Positions 23,501-33,700 of a stretch of DNA of 64,000 bases are shown here, in pieces. The position numbers were made by a program, and so were the translations under genes. Under the pieces are notes generated by a model. The model searched no databases, was not told the DNA's origin, and saw only the letters and a list, made by a program, of their open reading frames with translations. Numbering within the stretch: position 1 is the stretch's first letter; every line of letters begins with the position of its first letter. Location: contig OY727096.1 of the NCBI GenBank assembly GCA_963402885.1, positions 24,285,820-24,349,819 of the forward strand, written 5' to 3'. Source of the stretch: Antedon bifida. Lineage: Eukaryota; Echinodermata; Crinoidea; Comatulida; Antedonidae.

Positions 23501-26015
23501 AAATGGTTGATTTATTTGTACCAGTTTAATCATTTAACCAGTAGTATTATTAAATATATATATATATATAAATATATTATTTATATTGTAATTGAAGATT
23601 ACAAGTTCAGGATGGAAATCATACATTAAGATCCACGACATGAATACTGCCGAAGTAATAGCCAAGTATAATGCTCTTGATAATGACGTAGTAAGGTTCC
23701 CAGATAATGATCCAACAATTGTTCAATACCTTGCACCAACGAGGATACAAGGAGGCAAAAAAACATATTTGGTAAATGTTGACACAGGATTTGTTGCCCG
23801 AATCCTCTCAACGCCATGTGGCCGCAGTGCCAAGGCTGTTAATGAAGGTGCAAGATATACCTTTCAAATCTGTAAGTTATGCGTTTTTCTTTTATTTTCT
23901 TTTATATTTTATACTGATTGTAAAAAGCAATCCAAAAAAAGAATAGCCCGTTTCTAAATTTCTTTAGCAAACAGACCAGAAGTAGAATGCGGTGATTCCT
24001 ACATAAAAGTCCGCATCCCTAAAACGTACGTGAATAACATTCCAGCAAGTGAGCTTCATCTTCACGACACAAGATGCAGAATTAAAGACAATGGTGACCC
24101 AATGTACTATCAGATTAAATTTGCCTATGATGAGTGCGGAACTAATATTGAGGTATGACATTTGGGATCATAGATTTTCTTCATTTTCATGTGGCTACCA
24201 CCATCTTCTGTATTGGCTTCCAATCTTCGAAACAATGTTGTGAACACTTCGTTTCAATTAAACTGAATCCGATTGTTTCATTTCATTTGTATCCTTCTCT
24301 CCCTTTCGTTTTAAAATAGTTATCCCACTTTTAAGAACTGATTTCAACGCAAAATTATCGGCTCAATTTACTATCGATTACGAACCACAATGAATTAACA
24401 AGAATGTTACCATGATAAAATAATATATCACTAACCTCTTTGACCGCTCAGAGAAAAATTCAAATTTTAAAAGTGGAATCACTTTGCTTGGATAATTAGT
24501 TATTTACTGTGTATTTTGTTCGTTGTAGCATTTATTATCAACAACTAATTTCTACAACACAATCCGAGACGACCCGAAACCAATCGTATCAGGTGCACCA
24601 ATAACCAGAGAAAAGCACAAGGTTGACATACAGATAATTTGTAAGATGAAAGGAGTTGGTGAGGTCTTTTTCCAAGCAGCTGCATCCACTAATCCTGAAA
24701 AATATCAAGCGTCTGGAAAGTTTAAGACTTATCTTAAGATGTATGAAGACTCAAGTTACAACATAGAAATTAATGGAACTGCATCAGTCGAGCTAAACGA
24801 GCAGTTGTACTTCGCTGCCCACCATAGTACTTCTAAAGAAGTTGCCATCGAAAGTTGTAGAGCTATGGCTAAGTTTGGAACGTGTACAGAGAACGATAAG
24901 AAATACACATTTATTGAAAATGGGTAAGTATAGAGTTTTACATTCGCAGTTTTTGACTAAACATGGTATGCACACAACGATAATTAAGAAAATCATTATC
25001 CAAGTGCATACTGAACTAATACGTAAATGTACTTAAATATTAAACATCTGCAAGGAGAGATCCAAACATTTAAAAACCATTGGATTTTCCACCTCAGCGC
25101 ATTATTGGTCCAGCTTGGGAAATTAGCATATAGCTCTAAATAGCATCCCGGTTCACAGTACAGGTACAGGTACACAAGCTTTGTGATGTCACTTTGTATA
25201 GATTGTAAGCAAATCGTACATCAGACTGTATAATTTTTTAATCGAGTATGCACCATTTTTTTAAAAAACATTTTTTTTGCATAATTTAACCCTTTACTAT
25301 AATAATGGTGTAGGGTTAAACTATGTTACAGAATGTTTAAAAAAACTGGTGTAGGGTTAAAAAAAAAGTAAGAAATTTCCACGATATTCTTTTCTCTTTT
25401 TAAATGCTAATGTAGGCATATTATACAGTAAATGAACCATTTGTAGGTCTATATGAGTAAACCCACTACGTCATTTTCTTTAGTTGTGCCGTTGATTCAT
25501 CCGTCATTCTTAGTTCGTCTGGTTTGGATCATCGCTTCACTATTCAATCTTTTGGATTCCTGCAATATGGCATATCTAACGAGGTAAATGTATGTCACTA
25601 TACTGTACTATACAAACCAGTTAGTGTCCACTTTCGACTGCTTTCACACATTTTATTTGTGCACTTTTATAATTAATAGTAGGCCTAGACTATAGCTCAG
25701 GTTTGTTTCGTTTGATTTGTTGTTTATTCATAGGTTACATAATGTATAAAAATTAATACAATGTGTTCTTAATAGATCAAGAATATGACATTTATATTGG
25801 AGGAATTAGTATTCACAATTCGCTGATACTATTTTTAAAAGTTTTAGTAATCTATTTTTACTTTTTAGGTGTTTGTGAAGTGTAAGATTGTGTCATGTAA
25901 ACCCGGAAGTAATTCCCGTTGTGCTGACCTGAAAAGTGGTAGCTGTTCCAGACGTCAAAGAGACGCTTCATTTGAAGAAGAAAGTGATACATTTATGAAT
26001 TTTATAATGCCGTAG
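14600..26015 (+). CDS. Gene B: long HYRGGT / ZP protein with duplicated middle module, 1022 aa, 19 coding exons
   Basis: Exons: 14600..14707, 14790..15031, 15447..15631, 16018..16151, 16527..16683, 17637..17754, 18687..18836, 19047..19087, 19557..19675, 20461..20725, 20960..21086, 22235..22390, 22640..22680, 23072..23196, 23598..23871, 23968..24152, 24529..24923, 25484..25583, 25869..26015. Signal peptide (MQLVGLLLLVCALFQTMQA), then RHYRGGTFRWE. HYRGGT domain to about 275 with DPDGDVVRCRWAD. First Ig-like plus beta module 276–506 (TITATDDFG). Second copy 507–747, resembling the A/C/D version (CSVIAPGETWNS, FSFTATDDNG). ZP module about 748–1003; furin-type SRRQR and a short tail. Exons 1–10 are a divergent lineage, while exons 11–19 resemble the other genes; exon 10 and exon 11 both join at phase 1, so the frame stays open. 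An alternative reading is two broken genes read as one; the unbroken phase favours one gene. Exon 12 has an unusual donor (GTTTGT). Confidence 0.85.
16696..16745. repeat. Hairpin just after gene B exon 5
   Basis: CAGTTAACTCTCCCA and TGGGAGAGTTGACTG are inverted repeats with one mismatch, separated by about 20 bases, starting 12 bases inside intron 5. Its closeness to the donor could affect splicing, but this may simply be a small foldback. Confidence 0.6.
16985..17520 (-). mobile_element. Probable LINE/SINE-derived repeat, gene B intron 5
   Basis: On the minus strand it ends with a (AAAT)n-type tail (plus strand TTTATTTATTTATTTCGG at its start). The open stretch 17126–17311 minus (TSAYQTRLGRDYSLSSYFYR) faintly resembles a LINE ORF2 C-terminus. 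It then runs into GC-richer sequence (GGGCGCCGTTTGGTGGCAAC). Classification is uncertain. Confidence 0.35.
18179..18204. repeat. Perfect 26-bp palindrome flanked by TTTGTAC direct repeats
   Basis: CATGGAACTATAA is followed at once by its exact reverse complement. The identical heptamer TTTGTAC lies on both sides (18172–18178 and 18205–18211), like a target-site duplication around a minimal foldback. It lies in gene B intron 6. Confidence 0.7.
20960..23871 (+). repeat. Second copy of the exon 6–10 module inside gene B
   Basis: Five exons (20960..21086, 22235..22390, 22640..22680, 23072..23196, 23598..23871) repeat the pattern of gene B's own exons 6–10 (17637–20725), with the same lengths or nearly so (127/118, 156/150, 41/41, 125/119, 274/265) and the same phases. 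By sequence this copy is closer to the A/C/D version than to the first copy. It probably came from exchange with a neighbouring gene rather than from simple local doubling. Confidence 0.8.
21146..21860. mobile_element. Unclassified dispersed repeat in gene B (intron after the second exon 6)
   Basis: It starts AGGGCCGTAGCCAGGACTTG, followed by a G-rich then C-rich tract. From memory, GGGCCGTAGCCAGGA opens a common dispersed repeat in invertebrate genomes. Other copies of this intron in the array are much shorter. The 121-residue open stretch at 21489–21854 shows nothing I recognise. Ends are approximate. Confidence 0.35.
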
Positions 26016-26083
26016 GCTTATTGTAGTGTGTGGAGATACAGCATTGAGAATGGGATCATACTACAATACATGTACTTTTGATG

Positions 26084-26089
26084 AATAAA
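26084..26089 (+). promoter_or_regulatory. Gene B polyadenylation signal
   Basis: AATAAA lies 69 bases after the TAG stop in an otherwise unremarkable 3'UTR. Confidence 0.7.
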
Positions 26090-26159
26090 TATGTTCGATG
26101 GAATTGTTTTGTTATTTTTCTAATAGGCCTATCAATCCTAACACCTGCATTACAGGGTT

Positions 26160-26819
26160 AAAGTAATGAATATGAGAAATGAAATGACGATGACCACGAA
26201 CATGTGAAATGATTAGAATGATGAAAATTTGAAATGATTATAACTTTGAATATTATGATCAATTGTGGTAATGGTGACAAGTAAAATTATGTTGATGGAA
26301 AATGATGATTATATTGTTTAAGTCATTGGCAGTGAGGCAGTGATGACGTAATGCTGATCAGCTACTTAGATGCTCGATCGATAAAAGTCGCGACTATAGC
26401 CTTACCATTAACGTTACTATGGTTATTAACTATAATATAATAATAAATTTATATTGCACCAATTAAAAAAAATATTGTATCCTGAAATTTGCTAAATAAG
26501 AGTTTTTAAATTTATCTTAAATGAATCAAAGAGCGAGTGAATGGTAGGACTTCATTCCAAAGAGAGGATGCGACAAATGGAAAGGTGCGTCCACCTGGGT
26601 CTTAATGCGAAAACGGATAGTATGATTTGACAGAGGAGCGAAGGTGACGAGATGGAACATATTCAGGAATATGGTGGTGGCTGAAGTTTGTATGAGCCAA
26701 CGACACGTTAACGTCATCATTATTGTCTTCAGTCAGAGTCGGTCAACTGATTGATGAACAAAATCAAGCGACTTGAAAGTAAATTAGACTTATCTACTTT
26801 TTAGCCACTCAGTTTAATT
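26160..26819. other. Intergenic B–C, probable old repeat
   Basis: There is a run of ATGA-rich sequence (26160–26300). It is followed by a segment beginning AATTTATATTGCACCAATT with GC-richer text to about 26720, which has the look of a degraded retroposon. No coding match was recognised on either strand. Confidence 0.3.
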
Positions 26820-27092
26820 GTAAAGCTAGGGCTATTGTACAACGTGGAATAACATTACCTCAACTCTGTGACCTCTACCCATGCATATAGCTAAAATAAT
26901 AATTATTCCATATTAACCTCCAAAGTAATTTGACTTTTAGTTATTTTCAATATTTTATTTAATAAATACTTTGTTCTGTAAAATCGATTTAGGCCTCCCA
27001 AGTATATGAAGCGGAACATAATTGATAAATTGATTGTACTTTTAAGTACCTGTCCAATTACGTGACCGAATTAAATGACCTATGGACCAATG

Positions 27093-27180
27093 TATAAACT
27101 GTTTATAAAGAACCTATGTATTTCACCTACAGCAGTTGCAGAGTTTGTGAGGTACAGGAGGTAACGGTTTCGACAAATCA
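27093..27180 (+). promoter_or_regulatory. Gene C core promoter and leader exon
   Basis: Two TATAAA boxes (27093–27098 and 27104–27109) precede a leader that ends at 27180 (…GGTTTCGACAAATCA|GTAAGTTG). The block is nearly the same as in gene D (40718–40804), including GGTACAGGAGGTAACGGTTT, which supports it as the working promoter of both. The leader intron ends at the acceptor CTTTTGACAG (27740), just before the ATG. Confidence 0.75.
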
Positions 27181-27746
27181 GTAAGTTGTTCCTTCAATTT
27201 CTATGGTTTTGTTTGTCTTCTGTTTTAATTCTGTTATATTTTCAAAAGGACCTCATTGGAAATAAGTCCCTTTTAACTATTGACTTTCATGGACTATCAT
27301 TGCATTTATATGGCTTTTATTTAATAAGATGTTTTACATAAAGTAGATTCAATAAAAAAGGAATTGTACTAATGTACCGTATAATAATTATATTATGAAA
27401 TGAAAATCATTTTAAGTACTTTTAAATGCTCTTAATTTCATTTTTACTGTGTATTGTATTATATTGAGTGAAAATCAATTAAATCAGGGATGATTGAAAT
27501 TAAATATCAATTCTTAAAATTGTAATTTAACTCTTCCCTGATCAAATCAAAGCCACGAGTATTTTGAATGTTGCATACAGTACATCAGAATTTCCAATTC
27601 GGACTGACTGTACTAATAACTATTTAGGATGAGACATTAATTCAATTGAATTGAAGTCTCGGATTTAAGGTAGAATTCATCGCATTCTCCTGGTTCATTC
27701 TTGGTAAGCATAACAAGAGTTTATTGGTTTCTTTTGACAGGCAATC

Positions 27747-30700
27747 ATGAGAAGTTTGGTTCTCTTTTCGATGGCGTTGATGGTAGCTGAGGTGTGCGCT
27801 ACTCACTACCGTGGTGGTACTTTTTACTATGAAAGACTCGGAAAAGCTAAGGTACCTTGATTTCCTTTCAAACTCGAGAACAGGCCTAATTTGTGTAGTA
27901 GTTTTATTGTATATCCATTGCCCATTATATGGACAATAAATGTGAGTTAAATTAAGTTTAAGTTCCCCAATTCCTCAATCAAATCCGCATGATATATACA
28001 TCACAATAAATTAGACACTCCTTTCTAAAGCCTTATTATTTTAATCAATCACAAAATAAAAAGTTTATTTTACTAATGAATAACGAAAAGAAAAAAAGTA
28101 ATCAATAACCTGGTAAGATTTGCCTTTTCGCATAAAAAGAGAACTAAATATTTTGCTGTTATTACTACTTAAATTGTTAAAAAGTTTAAAAATTATGTAA
28201 TGAAACATTGAATAAATAAAGGTGGTGGTGAACCACAAAGGATAAAAAAATGTAATAACTATATGTATTATTATCTATTTTTTTATTTTATTTTACAATT
28301 ATTATTGTATTTCAGCCATTGACCTACATACTATTGAATGAATGAATGAATGAAACACGAATCTATAAAAAAGTTAAAGATGTATTGTCCCCCAAAAACA
28401 TGAAAAATGAAGATTAATTAAATCAGACTTTGAATAGGTTATTTTCTAGTTTTAATAAAGTTAATCACTTCCGCATTAAAAAAGAAATGTTTTCACTTAA
28501 TAAGATAACATATAAATGGTTAAATTCAACAATCCATTGGCTGGCAGCCAATTTGACCATTTTTTGCTTTAAATTACAGTTTTTTAGGTAAATACAATTT
28601 TTTTAGATCCGATTTTTGGTCAAAGTGGATAACTATTGTGTGACATTAAAATTCCATATTCAACAAAAAAAATTGTAAAAACTATTTTTCAGGGGGACAA
28701 TACATCTTTAACTGTATGTATGATTTAAACAATCGATATCGTTATCATTTATAATCTTAGTTCTATGTTATTTCTGTTGGCGTAAAATATGCATTTCCTT
28801 ATGTTTTATAAATATTAATATAGTAGTATCAACGCATGTTATTTAACCAATCACAATCGACAATTCGGATGCTCCATCACGTTGTGATTGGTCAATTTAC
28901 TTGCGACACGCCTATGTCGTTGCGTCCAAAATTATTATTATTGTTTCCTCTAATAATTCCTGACATGCTGTGAATTTGTTTTCAATAGGTACGTATTTTC
29001 TGGCGTCTATCTTTCCAGTTAGATAAAAGTTACCACGAATACTATTGCAACAAAGTTGGTGACAACCTGGTTGCCGAAAAACTTCTTGCTTTAACATGTA
29101 TCGATTGTGGTACCAACCAGACCATCTTAACCCCACTAAAACTTGAATGTACTTCCATTTCACAAGAGATGGGGTGGAGTCTTCTAGATGGATACGTTGA
29201 TTATACGGCAGACCGTAAAGAATTCATTATGGCGTAAGTACTTTTATTTTTATCAACTTGACTTGATGTTTTAGTTTACATCTACACAATCTTGTTGGAA
29301 ATAGAAACTTCATTATTTTCGTTACGGGAGCTGTACGAAGAAATATTCAAGTTGACATAGATAATTGCAATTACATACTGTGCATTATCTTTTCTATAAG
29401 GAGTTGAGTAAATGATCAGATGTTTGTCCTAGTGTACATACATTAAGTACGTTGAGAAGACTTTCTAAACATGTTGATATTATTATATAATATAGTACTG
29501 ACTTTGATGCAAAATAATTAAATATACTTTTGTTTTTTGTTTTTTTTTAGATTTAAGACAACTGGCATGTGTACCGCCAGTAGTTGGATTGGGCTTCAAA
29601 ATTACGGTGAGGGAAAGTGTTGGTCACTTTTAACTAAAGTTGACACTTCAATAAAAAACGACTCTCCAAGAGTTACAGCCGGTTTACCAGTGTATAGAGT
29701 CAGACATGGTTGCAAGAGACTTATCGACCTTAACCGTAAGTGTTATAGTGGTATTGCCTCTAGTAGAAACAATGATATGACTTACAAAAAAAAGGAACAA
29801 TTTGTCCTCTCGTTTGAATATAAACGTGTCTTTTAGAACAAGATAACGGTTATGCTTAATATTTCAACACATTAATTTCATCATCTTAATCTTTCAGCCA
29901 TTGATATAGACGGAGACCCGACAAAATGTCGATGGGCAAATAACGACGAATGCCCAGAGGGTCGAGATAGTAGCGATGTGAATCGTGTATGTGGACAAGC
30001 AACATCATTGACAAAAATTTATCAGGTATGTATGGTTTTGGAGATTGTTGCGTTCGAAAATTTTTGGAAAAGTTAAACCAATCAAAAACGTTTAGCAGTA
30101 AGCTTTAAGTATAGAATGTAAACATGACGTTGAAATTAAATTGTTTACTTATTTTAGGAAGATTGCAAGATCGAGTTTATTACCGGAGAAGGTGATTTGC
30201 AAGGATGGTATGGTGCTTCCGTTATGATCGAAGATTTTCCAGATAAAACTTTCAGTAAAGCTAAGAGCACAGTTCCATTCCAATTTCTTCTTGACGTAAC
30301 TGCACGTAAGTTAAATTTAGTTGGGTTACGGTTTCACTGACTATACACTCCTGACCTGATGGTTGTGTCATCCGAAGGAAAATCTCAAACACTGTCTCTG
30401 AATTTGAATCTCTTTTTTTTTTAAAGAGCTCATGCAAAAATATGTCAGTGTCTACAATTGAACAGTCTATAAAATGTTATGGAATAGAAAAGCTACAGTA
30501 GTGTCCCATGTTGGACAAAACACAAGGACGTAAGTGCGTCGCAACGAATTTGACCAATCATGACGTCATAGAGATAATCTAAATTGTGATTGGTCAACGC
30601 GTTCATTATGTAGGCTTATTATATAATTTATAATATAAAAATGTATTATTATAAAATTACATTTCTTTACTAGCCGGACCATGTGTAGGACCAAAGATTG

Positions 30701-33700
30701 ATCTAGAAAATTGTAGCATAATTGCTCCTGGACAAACTTGGAACAGTTTCGTTACTGCTAAAATAGAAGAGAGCTCAGATGCATCAACGTATGTAATTTT
30801 TTATCAAAACGATAAAGTAAAATAGCCAGAAAGATTAGCAGAGATTTCAGGCAACAAGTTTTGTTTTGTTTTTATATATTTAGGCAAATTGCAAGATATC
30901 CATAAGAAAATTCATTCACTATCCTTCTTAAAAGTGGCAATCCCATTCACAAGTCAAACATAATACAATATGCTCTTCATAAACAAAGTCTTATTACAAC
31001 TCTCTGGGAGTGGGGTTGTAAATTGTCATTAAAAAAATGACATTTGACAGGACTTGAATTGGATTGGTAGCCAAACAACATAACTACCAAGCCACTCAAA
31101 GTGATAGTACTTTGACAACATTGAGAATATAAGATATCTTGGTAGATATAAACAATTTAGGAATGAAGAACGAAAAAAAACCCAGCTCAAATGGAGGTTA
31201 ATATTGAAACTTAAATTTAGGTATTCAATGGAAGACTTTTACTGATCTAGAAGTTAGGTCAAAAGGTTTTGTTGTTTTAAGTGGTAATTCCCAGTGGGTT
31301 TATTGTCTGTGCAAGTTTTTCCACTCCATTTGGACATCGTGGTCTTGGAATAACTCTGAAATTTGCATACGCCTCAATAATGTTGATCTTAATTTAATTT
31401 CAGTATAACTGAAATCCAAGGCAGTTATCCAAGTGGAATGAAAATGACATACGTTAATGGTTCAGAACCAGGCCAGAAGGTTGTCAAAGCCAAACTTTCC
31501 TTCAAACCAAAAAAAGAAGGTACCTATGTGTTCAGTTTCACAGCTACTGATAATAATGGGTAAGTGGCATAATAAGGTCAAAACGCATATGCATCAAATC
31601 AATCAATTAGTGTAGGTCTATATTATGTAGTTTAATCTTAAACATTTGTTCTATATATAATTACTTTAATTGACTTGCAGTGTTCAAAATGATCCTATGT
31701 CTGGAAGTTTGATTGTATCAGGTAAGTTCACATTATTATTTGTGTTTTATGTTACGTGTTTACCATTTTATCATTTATTATCTGAGTAATCTTAATTATT
31801 AAATCTGATCAACCAACTCGCTCACTTAGGAGATCAGATGATACTACCATTCCATCAGCTGGTTGTTCCAATGTTTTCTTTATTGATTTATTTAGTAGAG
31901 TTGTAACTTGGGGGTTTGGATCCTTTTCTATTGATCCATGGGTACTGGTTTCAAACGCTATTAGGTATATTTTCACGACATGTTCAATTTCACTCCCAAA
32001 TACCTAATTCAATACTTTTTGTAGAGCATCTTGTGTTTGTACTGTAAATGGCAGCGCACCGTTACCCTTTTGGCGTATTTTGACAATATTTGACTGCGTC
32101 TCTAACTGAGAGCCTTAACCCATTTTGTATATACTGTAAGAATGTATAACAAAATATATTTCGTCTTTTAGGGTATTTGACATTTTACCATGAAGATATC
32201 TGAAATATGTAAACAAAAACTCGTTTATGGTTTATTATCGCTGTTTTTTACATTGTTATTGGTTTAGCCGATGGTCGTTTCAATAATATAGAAAATACAC
32301 AAGCTCCACCTGTAATTCTATATAACCAATCAACCCCAGTGGCCAACTCCGTGTACGAGGGAACAGAGGAACTTTGGACAATTACATTTGATGGACCCGT
32401 AAGTATAGCCTACAGTAATCACAGTTAAATCTGACGTATTGTTACGGCGACATTCTTTACTATGACATGACGTAGGTTCAATGCATAGCAAACTGGGTAC
32501 CCATTGTTCAGTATTGATGGATCGGTGAATACTACATGTAACAGGCCATCGTTCTTGTGAATAAAGTACAAATTAATTTCATTTGATGTTGTTACGTTGT
32601 ACTCGTTGTAATGAGATCACGAAACGCCATAATATATAGCGGGCATGGCGGTATAAAATAGCAAAATCTCGGCCAGACGAATAAGACATGCCAATATATT
32701 ATTTTACTTATAGGTTCAACGTCCAACAAACAATTCACACATCAAAATCTTAGACTCGAAAAAGAATATAATTACCAAGTATAATGCTGTTGAAGATGTA
32801 GTAAGGTTCCCAAAAAGTGATCCAACGATTGTCCAATACCCTGCACCTACTGGTCTAGAAGGAGGCAAACATTATATTGTAAAAGTTGAGGCAGGTTTTA
32901 GTGAGAGAGTCTGGACAACTCCATGTGGCTTCAGTACCACGGCTGTCAATGATGAACTGATATATGGCTTTCAAATCGGTAAGTAGGCCTACACTCACTT
33001 GTAATTTACATACATATACTTTAATACTAAAAGTTTTATAAACGGTTGTATAAACTACTTCTAACAAACTATGCAATAAAATCCAAAGGATCTTGTTATA
33101 TTGTACGTAGGTATAATATTTCCAAATATAGGCCTAAATCTGAAAATGTATTAGGCCCCTATCCTTTATTATTTAATGTTATATTTCTCATTTTGTATAG
33201 CTAAGGCACCAGAGCCAGAAGTAGAATGCGGAGAATCATACATAAATGTCCGCATTCCTAAAACGTACGTGAATAACATTCCAGCAAGTGAGCTTCACCT
33301 TCACGACACAAGATGCAGAATTGAGGACAATGGTGATGACTACCAGGTGAAGTTTGGTTATGATGAGTGCGGAACCATCATCAAGGTAAAAATTATGCTG
33401 ATTTTTACTTGGCGAAATAGTATTTGCTTTGTTTGTTTGTTAGCACGATAGCGCCTACAATTTTGAAGTTATTCTGAATTTGTCGGTGTAAAAAGATATA
33501 TTCGTATAGAACATGCCTATTGAATTTCAGGAAAATTGATATGGTCACGTCACAAAAGCTTAGTAGGCTATATTAAAATCTGAGTTGCCTGTATCTTCCA
33601 TATGAGGAGTGTTGACAAAGTGCCAGGCCTATGTATAAAATAATGCAATCGATAATAATATATAATAATAATTGGTGTAATCATACAATATTCCTGTTTT

